Assembly (NCBI RefSeq): GCF_001544695.2
Contig: NZ_FCOM02000022.1
Coordinates: 1 to 64,000 of the forward strand
Origin: Caballeronia arvi
GTDB taxonomy: Bacteria; Pseudomonadota; Gammaproteobacteria; Burkholderiales; Burkholderiaceae
Direction of reading: 5' to 3'
Length of the DNA stretch: 64,000 nt
Made by a program: the position numbers and the translations under genes. The stretch's first letter is position 1, and every line of letters starts with the position of its first letter. This document shows positions 9,075 to 17,521 of this stretch, one piece after another. Under the pieces are notes generated by a model that saw nothing but the letters and a program-made list of their open reading frames with translations, was not told the DNA's origin and made no database searches.

Positions 9075-10718
9075 TTATTTCTTCTTGCTGCTCTTCGTCG
9101 CGGCGGCCGGCTTCGTGGTCTTGGCCGTGGCAGCAGGCTTAGCCGCATGCGATGCCGTCGATGCCGATACTTTCGTCACTTTCCCGGAGGCATGGCCCGA
9201 CGCCTTCCCGTGCGACGGTTTCGAGTCCGGCACGCGCGTGCCGATCTTCGACACGCCGCCCGACGAACGGCTCGACGCCGCCACCGTCTCGACGCGCGCC
9301 GGACCCGGCTCGGCCGGCACCGCACGGCCATACGGCACGTGCAGAACAACGACCTGACCCGGCATGACCATGTCGCCACGCGTGCGGTTCCAGGCGCGCA
9401 CCTGCGCCGCCGACACGTTGTAACGGTCTGCCAGCGTCGTGACAGCCTGCTTGCGGCGCACGCGGATTACGAGCCTGCGCGTGTCGGGCACGTCGCGCTC
9501 GATCGCGAGCATCGCGTTTTGGGCGACGTCGGCGCTGATGTCTTCGTCGTCGTCATCCGTGCGCGGCACGACGATCGTCGAGCCGGGCTTCAGGCGCATG
9601 CCCGCCGGAATGCGGTTGACGGACATGAGTGTGTCCGCGTCGACACCGATTTTCTCGGCGATCGCCGCCGGGCGCGAGCGTTCGGTCACGGTGTACGTGG
9701 TCCACGACGACAGCGCGCCCGTGTACGACGACAGATTGCGCTGGAACGACGTGGCGTTGTCGAAGGGCAGCAAAATCTGCGGATTGGTCGCACCGAGAAT
9801 CACCGGCTTCGAGAACGACGGATTGAGCGAGCGGAATTCCTCTACGCTCATGCCGGCGAGCTTCGCGGCCATCGTCACGTCGATGTCGCGCGCGGTCGTG
9901 ACCGTCACGAAGTACGGATGGTTCGGAATGTCCGGCAGCGTGAGCCCGTACATCTGCGGGTTGCCCACGATGTTCTTGACCGCCTGCAGCTTTGGCACGT
10001 AATTGCGCGTCTCGTTGGGCATGCGCAGGCTTTCGTAGTCGGTCGGCAGACCCGCAGCCTCGTTGCGCGCGATCGCGCGCTGCACGTTGCCCTCGCCCCA
10101 GTTGTATGCGGCGAGCGCGAGATGCCAGTCGCCGAACATGTCGTGCAGGCGCGAGAGATAGTCGAGCGCGGCACTCGTCGACGCGAGCACGTCGCGGCGC
10201 TCGTCCTGCCACATGTTCTGCTTGAGGTTGTAGTCGCGACCGGTGCCGGGCATAAACTGCCACATGCCCGCCGCCTTGGCCACCGACAGCGCCTGCGGGC
10301 TGTACGCCGACTCGATGAACGGCAGAAGCGCCAGCTCCGTCGGCATATGGCGCTGCTCCAGCTCCTCGACGATGTGATACAGGTACTTCTGCGAACGCGT
10401 GGTCATGCGCTCGACGTAGTCCGGGCGCTGCGCGTACCAGTTGACCTGCATATCGACGAGGTCGCTTTGCAGATCGGGGATCTGGAAGCCACTGCGAATG
10501 CGGTTCCACAAGTCGGACGAACCCACGAGCGAAGTGACCGGGGTTTTGTCGACGTTGATGGTTTCCTTGGCTGCTGCGGTGCGGCGAATGGTGTCGGCGA
10601 CTTGTTGCTGCGAGGCGTTGGAAGTGGCTGAGGCTGAAATTGGATCGGACACTGTCGGTCCCTGGCTCGCGCACGCGGCAAGCATCAGGACGGACAGCGC
10701 ACTAAGAGTTAGTCGCAT
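9075..10718 (-). CDS. mltD: Membrane-bound lytic murein transglycosylase D
   Basis: MltD cleaves the glycan strand of peptidoglycan, forming 1,6-anhydro-muropeptides. The 547-residue protein begins with a lipoprotein signal (MRLTLSALSVLMLAAC), with Cys16 as the lipidated residue, so it is probably anchored in the outer membrane. An SLT/GEWL domain follows (about 105-230) with the catalytic glutamate in ALLPFIESAYSP. Two LysM-type repeats follow (about 340-385 and 415-465), then an alanine/lysine/serine-rich tail. I chose the ATG at 10718 because the longer reading frame adds 50 residues before the signal peptide. In E. coli mltD is also next to gloB. Confidence 0.93.
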   Translation of the reverse strand: MRLTLSALSVLMLAACASQGPTVSDPISASATSNASQQQVADTIRRTAAAKETINVDKTPVTSLVGSSDLWNRIRSGFQIPDLQSDLVDMQVNWYAQRPDYVERMTTRSQKYLYHIVEELEQRHMPTELALLPFIESAYSPQALSVAKAAGMWQFMPGTGRDYNLKQNMWQDERRDVLASTSAALDYLSRLHDMFGDWHLALAAYNWGEGNVQRAIARNEAAGLPTDYESLRMPNETRNYVPKLQAVKNIVGNPQMYGLTLPDIPNHPYFVTVTTARDIDVTMAAKLAGMSVEEFRSLNPSFSKPVILGATNPQILLPFDNATSFQRNLSSYTGALSSWTTYTVTERSRPAAIAEKIGVDADTLMSVNRIPAGMRLKPGSTIVVPRTDDDDEDISADVAQNAMLAIERDVPDTRRLVIRVRRKQAVTTLADRYNVSAAQVRAWNRTRGDMVMPGQVVVLHVPYGRAVPAEPGPARVETVAASSRSSGGVSKIGTRVPDSKPSHGKASGHASGKVTKVSASTASHAAKPAATAKTTKPAAATKSSKKK

Positions 10719-10878
10719 GGAACGTCTCGGCTTCCAAAAAATATGCTTGGAAATTTGCAGCCGATGGTACGGAACAGCACTTAAGACGTCAATAAGAATG
10801 CGCGCAAAACCCCTGCAAAATCCTGCATCTAACGCCGATTCCAACGTTTCGGATGAGGTTACCCTCAATAGTTATATG

Positions 10879-11727
10879 TCAGCGGAACTTATCCTTCCAG
10901 CCTCGCATCATTCGAAACGCTTCGAGCCGGTCCGAAACCGGCGCGCCGAACTGTGACGAAAGTGTCGCGTGAATCGAGGGAACGTCCGCGCGCAGAAATG
11001 GATTCACCGCTTTTTCATGCCCGATGGTCGTCGGCAGAGTCGGCTTGCCCGCGGCGCGCAGCGCCTGTGCATCGTCGCTCCAGCGAAGCAGCGCTGCGTT
11101 GTCCGGCTCGCACGCGCGCGCGAAACGAATGTTCGAGAGCGTGTATTCGTGCGCGCAGTGAACCTGAGTGCTCTCGGGCAGCGCGGCGAGCGCGTCGAGC
11201 GAACTCAGCATCTGCTGCGCCGTACCTTCGAAGAGGCGGCCGCAGCCGCTCGCGAAGAGCGTGTCGCCGCAGAAGAGATGTGGCGTGCCCTTCGGATCGC
11301 CGGCCTGGAAATAGGCGATATGACCTGCCGTGTGGCCGGGTACGTCGATCACGGACAGCTCGAGCGCCGGATGTTCGATACGCACGGTATCGCCGCCCGT
11401 GACGCGCGTGGTCAGATGCTCGATCCGCTCCCCGGCCGGGCCATAGACGGGGATGCCACCCTCTGCCGTTCGGCTATCGAGGAGCGCTTTCACGCCGCCG
11501 ACGTGGTCCTGATGATGGTGCGTGAGTAAAATAGCGGTCAGCCGCCAACCGCGTCTGGCGAGATACGCCTCGACGGGCGCGGCATCGCCGGGGTCGACCA
11601 CGACCGCATCGCGCGAGTCCGAGACGAGCCAGATGTAGTTATCCTCGAACGCCGGAACCGGCACGTATTCGAGCGCATTCCGAACCAATGCATCCTGAGC
11701 AGGCGAATTCTTCATTAGCGAATCCAT
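10879..11727 (-). CDS. gloB: Hydroxyacylglutathione hydrolase (glyoxalase II)
   Basis: GloB hydrolyses S-lactoylglutathione to lactate and glutathione in methylglyoxal detoxification. The protein has the metallo-beta-lactamase fold with the binuclear metal motif THHHQDHVGG near residues 69-78, further ligands in DVPGHTAGHIAYF and FCGDTLFASGCGRLFEG, and the C-terminal substrate-binding region (CAHEYTLSN, then the helical part to the end). At 282 residues it is slightly longer than the usual 250-265. The ATG at 11727 has an AGAAG just upstream; an ATG four codons later has none. It is divergent from the yafS-like gene by 27 bp. Confidence 0.95.
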   Translation of the reverse strand: MDSLMKNSPAQDALVRNALEYVPVPAFEDNYIWLVSDSRDAVVVDPGDAAPVEAYLARRGWRLTAILLTHHHQDHVGGVKALLDSRTAEGGIPVYGPAGERIEHLTTRVTGGDTVRIEHPALELSVIDVPGHTAGHIAYFQAGDPKGTPHLFCGDTLFASGCGRLFEGTAQQMLSSLDALAALPESTQVHCAHEYTLSNIRFARACEPDNAALLRWSDDAQALRAAGKPTLPTTIGHEKAVNPFLRADVPSIHATLSSQFGAPVSDRLEAFRMMRGWKDKFR

Positions 11728-11754
11728 AGCGATCTTCTATGCGGCAACCCGACC

Positions 11755-12588
11755 ATGTCTGACCGATCGATTATAGACTGGCCCACCTGGACGAGCTCGG
11801 CGCCCGGACGCTACGTGCTCGACTGGGAGCAGGCGCAGCTCGATCACGTGGTGTCCGACATCTTCGGCTATCACGCGCTGCAGCTCGGCATGCCGCAGCT
11901 CGACGCGCTGCGCGAAAATCGCATGACCGGACGTGCGCTCGTGCTCGACGCCGAAAGCGCATCGAGCGCGCCCTATGCGCCGCCGCGCGCGACTACGCCC
12001 GGCGTGAGCGCGCTGCCCGCCGCGAGCGCACCGGATGGCCGCAGCACTGTATGGTGTGATTTGCTCGACCTGCCATTCGAGGCGCAGAGCGTCGACCTGC
12101 TCGTGCTGCCGCACACACTCGAATTCTCACCCGATCCACACCGGCTGCTGCGTGAAGCCGAGCGCGTGCTGGTTCCTGAAGGGCAGTTGATCATCCTCGG
12201 CTTCAATTCGCTGAGCCTGTGGGGCGCGCGGCAATCGCTCGGCAAGGTGGCGGGAAGGCCGTTCGTGCCGTCGGCGCACGAAATGATCGCCTTCACGCGT
12301 ATCAAGGACTGGATCAAGCTGCTCGGATTCGATCTTGAACGCGGGCGCTTCGGCTGTTATCGTCCGCCGCTCGTCACGGACAAGTGGTTGCAACGCTATC
12401 AATTCATGGAGGCCGCCGGCGACCGCTGGTGGCCCATCTTCGGCGCGGCGTACATGATCACGGCGGTGAAGCGCGTGCGCGGCATGCGCCTCATCGGTCC
12501 GCGCAAGCTGAAAAAAACCGCGCTCGCGCCTGGCCTCGCGCCGGTCGCCGCTCCGCACACGCGCAACGAGACTCGCAACGAGCATTGA
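11755..12588 (+). CDS. yafS: YafS-like class I SAM methyltransferase-fold protein
   Basis: This 277-residue protein matches the Methyltransf_11-like YafS family. The second half of the fold is clear: [51 protein letters not shown] (about 100-150). The usual glycine-rich SAM motif I is not recognisable; in its place is [17 protein letters not shown]. The same absence is, as I recall it, a feature of E. coli YafS, so it is probably normal for the family, whose substrate is unknown. The gene lies between gloB and rnhA as in E. coli and overlaps rnhA by one base, indicating coupled translation. Confidence 0.85.
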   Translation: MSDRSIIDWPTWTSSAPGRYVLDWEQAQLDHVVSDIFGYHALQLGMPQLDALRENRMTGRALVLDAESASSAPYAPPRATTPGVSALPAASAPDGRSTVWCDLLDLPFEAQSVDLLVLPHTLEFSPDPHRLLREAERVLVPEGQLIILGFNSLSLWGARQSLGKVAGRPFVPSAHEMIAFTRIKDWIKLLGFDLERGRFGCYRPPLVTDKWLQRYQFMEAAGDRWWPIFGAAYMITAVKRVRGMRLIGPRKLKKTALAPGLAPVAAPHTRNETRNEH

Positions 12589-13049
12589 TGACTCAAGAAT
12601 CCGCATCGAACAAAGTAATCGACATCTACACGGACGGCGCCTGCAAAGGCAATCCCGGTCCTGGCGGCTGGGGCGCCCTGCTCCGTTTCGGCTCGCAGGA
12701 GAAGGAGCTGTTCGGCGGCGAAGCCGCGACCACCAATAACCGCATGGAACTGATGGCGGTGATTTCCGCGCTCGAAGCGTTGAAACGGCCGTGCCGCGCG
12801 ATCATCCACACCGATTCGCAATACGTGCAGAAAGGCATCAGCGAATGGATCCACGGGTGGAAGAAAAAGAACTGGATGACGGCCGCGAAAACGCCCGTCA
12901 AGAACGCCGACCTATGGAAGCGGCTCGACGGTCTCGTCGCACAGCATGAGATCGAATGGCGCTGGGTCAAGGGCCACGCCGGCCATCCCGAAAACGAACG
13001 CGCCGATGCGCTCGCCAATCGCGGCGTGACCTCGCTCGCCGACAACTGA
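12588..13049 (+). CDS. rnhA: Ribonuclease HI
   Basis: RNase HI cuts the RNA strand of RNA-DNA hybrids, removing primers and R-loops. The 153-residue protein has the full D-E-D-D active site: D of [17 protein letters not shown] of NNRMELMA, D of IHTDSQYV and D of NERADALA. A basic handle region ([11 protein letters not shown]) is also present. I set the start at 12588, where the ATG overlaps the yafS stop as TGATG, giving the standard length. dnaQ follows after 18 bp, and the yafS-rnhA-dnaQ order points to one transcript. Confidence 0.97.
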   Translation: MTQESASNKVIDIYTDGACKGNPGPGGWGALLRFGSQEKELFGGEAATTNNRMELMAVISALEALKRPCRAIIHTDSQYVQKGISEWIHGWKKKNWMTAAKTPVKNADLWKRLDGLVAQHEIEWRWVKGHAGHPENERADALANRGVTSLADN

Positions 13050-13067
13050 TCAACGAATACGCCATTT

Positions 13068-13805
13068 ATGCGCCAACTGATACTGGACACCGAAACCACC
13101 GGCCTCAATGCGAAGACGGGCGACCGGATCATCGAAATCGGCTGCGTCGAGCTGGTGAATCGCCGGCTGACCGGCAACAACCTGCATCTCTACGTGAACC
13201 CGGAGCGCGACAGCGATCCCGGCGCGCTCGCGGTGCACGGCCTCACAACCGAATTTCTCTCCGACAAGCCGAAGTTCGCGGAGATCGCCGCGCAACTGCG
13301 CGACTTCATCGCGGACGCGGAACTGATCATCCATAACGCGCCCTTCGACGTCGGCTTTCTCGACATGGAATTCGCGCTGCTCGGACTGCCGAAGGTGAGG
13401 CAGACGTGCGCCGGCGTGATCGATTCGCTCGCGCAGGCCAAGCAGATGTTCCCCGGCAAGCGCAATTCGCTCGACGCGCTGTGCGACCGTTTCGGCATCA
13501 GCAACGCGCATCGCACGCTGCACGGCGCGCTGCTCGACTCGGAGTTGCTCGCCGAGGTCTATCTCGCGATGACGCGCGGTCAGGAAAGCCTCGTCATCGA
13601 CATGCTGGGCGACGAGCCGTTGTCGGGCTCGGTATCGACGTCGCGCATCGCGCTGGACGATCTCGACTTGCCGGTGATCGTCGCGAGCGCGGACGAACTC
13701 GCCGCGCACGAAGCGGTGCTGACCGATCTCGACAAGGCTCTAAAAAGCGCGAGCGTGTGGCGCACCGAACCCGCGCCGGCTGAAGGCGAAGCCGTGCCCG
13801 CTTGA
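13068..13805 (+). CDS. dnaQ: DNA polymerase III epsilon subunit (3'-5' proofreading exonuclease)
   Basis: DnaQ proofreads within the replicase core. The 245-residue protein has the three exonuclease motifs of the DEDDh class: LDTETTG at residues 6-12 (Exo I), IIHNAPFDVGF (Exo II), and AHRTLHGALLDSELLAEVYL (Exo III, with the His and Asp spaced as expected). The region after residue 180 is the flexible part that contacts the alpha subunit; the last 20 residues are acidic and alanine-rich. The gene follows rnhA and is followed by a tRNA, the same neighbourhood as in E. coli. Confidence 0.96.
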   Translation: MRQLILDTETTGLNAKTGDRIIEIGCVELVNRRLTGNNLHLYVNPERDSDPGALAVHGLTTEFLSDKPKFAEIAAQLRDFIADAELIIHNAPFDVGFLDMEFALLGLPKVRQTCAGVIDSLAQAKQMFPGKRNSLDALCDRFGISNAHRTLHGALLDSELLAEVYLAMTRGQESLVIDMLGDEPLSGSVSTSRIALDDLDLPVIVASADELAAHEAVLTDLDKALKSASVWRTEPAPAEGEAVPA

Positions 13806-13850
13806 GAAGCGGTGCCCGTTTGATTTTTTCGAATTTACTTAACGAAGCAC

Positions 13851-13879
13851 TAGACGGGACGCGAAACGCCTGACATAAT
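13851..13879 (+). promoter_or_regulatory. Promoter of tRNA-Val
   Basis: A -35 TAGACG (13851-13856) and a -10 CATAAT (13874-13879) are spaced by 17 bp. Transcription would begin about 7 nt before the mature tRNA. The -10 and the bases after it (ACATAATCTCGTTTCTCT, 13873-13890) are identical to those of the tRNA-Gly/Cys promoter near 24.4 kb. Confidence 0.65.
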
Positions 13880-13892
13880 CTCGTTTCTCTTC

Positions 13893-13967
13893 GGGTGGTT
13901 AGCTCAGCGGTAGAGCACTGCCTTCACACGGCAGGGGTCACTGGTTCGATCCCAGTACTACCCACCA
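13893..13967 (+). tRNA. tRNA-Val (anticodon CAC)
   Basis: A 75-nt cloverleaf starts GGGTGGT and ends ACTACCC-A-CCA, with the 3' CCA encoded. The anticodon stem CTGCC/GGCAG encloses the loop TTCACAC, giving anticodon CAC, which reads GTG. The T-arm CTGGTTCGATCCCAG is canonical. It lies 87 bp after dnaQ with its own promoter and terminator. Confidence 0.97.
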
Positions 13968-14005
13968 GAATTCCTGGTGCTGGTAAAGCCAAGACACCGA
14001 AGATC

Positions 14006-14040
14006 AAAAGGGCTCAGGTTTAACGACCTGAGCCCTTTTT
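14006..14040 (+). terminator. Rho-independent terminator after tRNA-Val
   Basis: The arms AAAAGGGCTCAGGT and ACCTGAGCCCTTTTT form a 14-bp stem ending in a T-run, 38 bp after the tRNA. Because the arms begin with an A-run, it can also serve the convergent minus-strand gene. Confidence 0.9.
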
Positions 14041-14058
14041 CATTTGCGTCGGCGAAGG

Positions 14059-14532
14059 CTACGAAGCCCACACGCCCCGCGCCATTCCGCTCGCCGCGAT
14101 CACCATCACCATCACGAGTGCCGCTTCGAGATCGCTCATCCACGCGAAGCGCCGCGCGCGCGTGAGATCGATCGCCCCGCCCTGCGCAAGCGCGATGCGC
14201 CAGCGTATCAGCGCGAGCATCGGCGAAACTTCGATCAGCAGAATCACGACGAGCGCCGTCATCTTCAAATGAAATAGCGGTTCGTGCAGATAGTACGCGC
14301 CGCCTTTTTCGAATCCGCCGAACGCGCGCATCGCGCCCGTCACGATCAGCACGATCGCGGTGATGCCCCACACCGAATCGGATCGGAATACGTCGCGCAG
14401 GCGCAGCTCGTTGGCCTGAATGGACTGCGCGGGATCGAGACGGCGCAACGCACGCGCCCGAGCCAGCACGGATCCGAGCGCAAAGCCAAAAGCAAGAAGA
14501 TGAAGCGCGGCCAGCAACCAACGTATCAGCAT
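14059..14532 (-). CDS. DUF2214 family inner-membrane protein
   Basis: A 157-residue protein with four predicted membrane helices (about 3-22, 55-75, 85-105, 135-153) and a conserved-looking segment with HLLAFGFALGSVLARARALRR and RDVFRSDSVWGITAIVLIVTGAMRAF. This fits the DUF2214 family of small integral membrane proteins of unknown function. The ATG at 14532 has a good GGAGGAAAGG ribosome binding site. It ends next to the tRNA-Val terminator and is not evidently in an operon with the next minus-strand gene, which ends 70 bp upstream. Confidence 0.75.
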   Translation of the reverse strand: MLIRWLLAALHLLAFGFALGSVLARARALRRLDPAQSIQANELRLRDVFRSDSVWGITAIVLIVTGAMRAFGGFEKGGAYYLHEPLFHLKMTALVVILLIEVSPMLALIRWRIALAQGGAIDLTRARRFAWMSDLEAALVMVMVIAASGMARGVWAS

Positions 14533-14602
14533 CCTTTCCTCCCGAATGAGACAGGAACGACGTGTACGGCAAGATCGGCTTAAGTCAATGAAATAAGCGA
14601 AG

Positions 14603-15463
14603 TCAGACCTGACGCAGCGTCGCGTCGAGCGCGCGCGCCGCGTTGCGATCGCCTTCGCTGGCGAGCGGCGCACGGAATACGGTGGTGCGATTGTGCCCGG
14701 CTGCGGCGGGCGAATCCCACAGCAATTCGACTTTGGGCCGCCGCGCGAGCAAGCCGCGCCGTGTCGCGCTGCCCGAACGAACCGATGGCGCCGCGGGTTC
14801 GGTAGCGGGCGTGAGCATCGTCGTTGACGGTGACGCATCCGGCGACGGCGCGGGCCACTTCACCGACAATTCACGCGCGTCGTACTGCCCGAGCTTGCGG
14901 CTTTCTGCCCAGACGACAGCCGTGCGCAGAACCGGGTCGAGCGATATCGCATAGCGGCCGATCGCGAAGCGGCGCGCCGCGATGTTCGTGCGCCAGAGCG
15001 CGCGCGGCCGGCAGATCCACACGACGACCGCATAGAGCGCCGGCCCGACGACGAGCCAGCCGTTGGTCTCGGCGAGCGCTTGCGTGAAGCGGCGCCAGCC
15101 CGAACTCCAGATGAACGCGGCGACGGAAAACATCGCGAATCCGAACGCCAGGAGCGCGAGAAAGCGCAGCGCCTGCCGCAGCCATTGCGGCAGCGGATGC
15201 AGCGGCCGCTCGACACGCGCCTTCGCGCCCGGCAATACGATCAGAAGAAAGATCAGGACGAGATTCAAGCACGCCCACGGCGACGACGTCATCGCGCGCA
15301 GCGAAGACAGGTAGCCCATCTGCGACATCGAAAACGCCCAACGCGCCGCGAGCACCAGTCCGATTGCCCGCAGGGCGAACACGGTGCCGGCGCCCGGTGC
15401 CGGGCTCGCGCTGATTTGCTTGGGTCTCGCCAAAAGAAACACTCCTGTCCACGTACGATGCAT
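14603..15463 (-). CDS. Hypothetical membrane protein (four TM helices, cytoplasmic tail)
   Basis: I do not recognise this 286-residue protein. Hydrophobic segments lie at about 30-47, 60-80, 100-120 and 135-155, followed by a polar C-terminal half containing SLDPVLRTAVVWAESRKLGQYDARELSVKWPAPSPDA, a proline/serine/threonine-rich stretch, and an end with FRAPLASEGDRNAARALDATLRQV. The reading frame is long, its codon use resembles its neighbours, and no antisense gene competes. The ATG at 15463 is the first in-frame ATG; no strong ribosome binding site precedes it, so the start may lie further downstream. Confidence 0.55.
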   Translation of the reverse strand: MHRTWTGVFLLARPKQISASPAPGAGTVFALRAIGLVLAARWAFSMSQMGYLSSLRAMTSSPWACLNLVLIFLLIVLPGAKARVERPLHPLPQWLRQALRFLALLAFGFAMFSVAAFIWSSGWRRFTQALAETNGWLVVGPALYAVVVWICRPRALWRTNIAARRFAIGRYAISLDPVLRTAVVWAESRKLGQYDARELSVKWPAPSPDASPSTTMLTPATEPAAPSVRSGSATRRGLLARRPKVELLWDSPAAAGHNRTTVFRAPLASEGDRNAARALDATLRQV

Positions 15464-15577
15464 GCCGCTTCGCAAGGCAAAGCCCGGTCATTATAGGGAG
15501 ATTACGGATGTCGTCAGAGGTTTCCCGAGCGTAGCGCGGTCCCGCGCTCCGATGGCATGCCCGCATGTGCTATTACG

Positions 15578-15618
15578 ACAACGCCCCGCGGGCCTTGAGG
15601 CGCGCGGGGCGTTGTTTT
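15578..15618. terminator. Strong GC-rich hairpin downstream of the glycosyltransferase gene
   Basis: The arms ACAACGCCCCGCG and CGCGGGGCGTTGT enclose a loop that may pair a little more. TTTT follows only on the plus strand; on the minus strand, where the neighbouring gene is read, the hairpin has no T-run. It is probably still the end of the glycosyltransferase message. Confidence 0.55.
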
Positions 15619-15650
15619 GCAGCCGATGCCGCCGGGGCGGCAAGACTTGC

Positions 15651-16715
15651 TTAGCTGGCGTTGACTTCGCGCAGCACGGTGCGGCGTTTCTGGCGCAGCA
15701 GCTCTTCGTACACGTTGACGTAGTTGGCCGCCATCACCTTCGACGAGAAGCGCTTTTCGAACGCGCCGCGCACTTTTTCGCGCGACAGCGTGTCCAGACG
15801 CTTCACCGCGGCGATCGCGCTCAGCTCGTCTTCGACGACGAAGCCCGACACGCCGTTCTCGATGACTTCCGGCACCGAGCCGCGGTTGAACGCGATCACC
15901 GGCGTGCCGCAGGCCATCGCTTCGATCATCACAAGGCCGAAGGGCTCCGGCCAGTCGATCGGGAACAGCAGCGCGTGCGCGTTGCCGAGGAACTCGGTCT
16001 TTTCGGCTTCGCTGATTTCACCGATGTACTCGACGTGCGGCAGCGCGAAGAGCGGCTTGATCTCTTCTTCGTAGTAGGCGCGGTCGGCCTTGTCGAGCTT
16101 CGCCGCGATCTTGATCTTCATGCCCGCGGCCTGCGCAATGCGGATCGCGCGATCGACACGCTTTTCCGGCGAGATGCGGCCGAGGAATGCGAGATAGCCG
16201 GGCTTCACGTTCGGGATCGGCTTGAGCAGATTTTCCGGCAGGCCGTGATAGACGGTCGACAGCCAGTTCGCCTGCGACAGCGGCTGACGCTGGTTGTCCG
16301 AAATCGAGATGACCGGCACGTCGCTGAACGTGTTGAAGATCGGCTGCAGTTCGGGCAGATCGAGACGGCCGTGCATGGTCGTCAGGAACGGCACCGGCTG
16401 GCGCGCGAACAGCGAGAACGGGTAATAGTCGATGTGGAAATGCAGCACGTCGAATTCGTCAGCGCGGCGGCGGACTTCCTCGAGCAGCAGCATGTGCGGC
16501 GCCATCGTGTCGCGGATGGTCGGGTCGAGGCGCAGCGCCTGCGGCCAGAATGCTTCGAGCTTCGCGGAAGTCTGCGAATCACCGCTCGCGAAGAGCGTGA
16601 CGTCGTGTCCGGCATCCACGAGTGCCTCGGTCAGATAAGACACCACGCGTTCCGTGCCGCCATACAACTTCGGCGGAACAGCCTCGTGGAGGGGCGCGAT
16701 TTGAGCGATTCGCAT
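15651..16715 (-). CDS. Glycosyltransferase family 4 protein
   Basis: A 354-residue GT-B enzyme. The N-terminal domain starts MRIAQIAPLHEAVPPKLYGGTERVVSYLTEALV, with the glycine-rich acceptor/donor loop. The C-terminal domain has FLGRISPEKRVDRAIRIAQ, then the E-x7-E signature PEPFGLVMIEAMACGTPVIAFNRGSVPEVI, which binds the nucleotide-sugar donor in GT4 retaining enzymes. The family is well defined but the sugar and acceptor are not. The neighbouring ABC exporter and otsAB suggest, without proving, a role in envelope glycan or compatible-solute metabolism. Confidence 0.9.
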   Translation of the reverse strand: MRIAQIAPLHEAVPPKLYGGTERVVSYLTEALVDAGHDVTLFASGDSQTSAKLEAFWPQALRLDPTIRDTMAPHMLLLEEVRRRADEFDVLHFHIDYYPFSLFARQPVPFLTTMHGRLDLPELQPIFNTFSDVPVISISDNQRQPLSQANWLSTVYHGLPENLLKPIPNVKPGYLAFLGRISPEKRVDRAIRIAQAAGMKIKIAAKLDKADRAYYEEEIKPLFALPHVEYIGEISEAEKTEFLGNAHALLFPIDWPEPFGLVMIEAMACGTPVIAFNRGSVPEVIENGVSGFVVEDELSAIAAVKRLDTLSREKVRGAFEKRFSSKVMAANYVNVYEELLRQKRRTVLREVNAS

Positions 16716-17521
16716 GTCGTGAAACTCCTAATGAAAGGTCAGGCTAAGTGCTGCTGTCGTGTTGACGTTGGAAGCGAATCGCTCGGCTCGGGCGAAGCTT
16801 TCCGCGGCGCGATCGCCGCGGCGCTGGAGCTGATGCTCGAGTGAAAAAGCGGGGTCGCTGATCACCGGTTTGTCGCGCAGGCGTTCCGACGAAGCAAATA
16901 AGGTTCCACATCTCAAAAACCGCCGCGCGCCAGCAATTAACGCGCATTCGCTTCGGCGGTTGACCGGAACTTGCAAAAACCTGTCGATGACCTAAGGGCA
17001 AACCCGGAGCGGATTATGGAGCTTTTTACTGAGCACCGGCGGCAGTCATTTCAACTTATTTACCTTGTTACAAGGGGGAAACACTTTGCAAACCCCTGTT
17101 TATTAGGGTTGTTCTACATTTGAGCACGGGCTTCGACGATGCTCGGGCGATGACACGTGCTTTGCGGTGGCTGACTGGCGCATTTGCGGCGCGGCAGCAC
17201 TTGCCGCCGATGTCTGGCGCGGGACATGCTTTTTTGAAACCTTGCGTCTGGTCGAACCGTCAGCCCGGCGAGCACTGCATCGCAAAAGTTGCGCAGTGTG
17301 CTTACAATGCGCGCCCGTACCGTGAGCCGCGCGCCCGGCGGCGCCGGGCCGCAGCCCATATTTAGCGCGGACGATGTTCGGAGGGCCACATGCGCCGAGC
17401 GTCATATGCCCGAAGACGCGTTGCCCCTGCCCGATACTGGCTACAATTCGGGATGGAGACGGCGCAGCGTCGCCTCGCTTGACGTCAGTCGCGCCGGATC
17501 GGGCGACGCATCGCATGCCGG
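16716..17521. other. 806-bp intergenic region between divergent glycosyltransferase and ABC exporter genes
   Basis: I found no convincing gene here. Several short reading frames exist on both strands, but their compositions are typical of GC-rich noise. The stretch around 17020-17110 is notably AT-rich for this genome and holds a 13-bp palindrome CCTTGTTACAAGG (17063-17075), which could be an operator for either gene. A weak promoter candidate for the exporter lies at 17421-17447. Confidence 0.5.
17421..17447 (+). promoter_or_regulatory. Candidate promoter of the ABC exporter gene
   Basis: TTGCCC (17421-17426) and TACAAT (17442-17447) are spaced by 15 bp, somewhat short. Transcription would start about 75-90 nt before the likely translation start. 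Confidence 0.35.
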
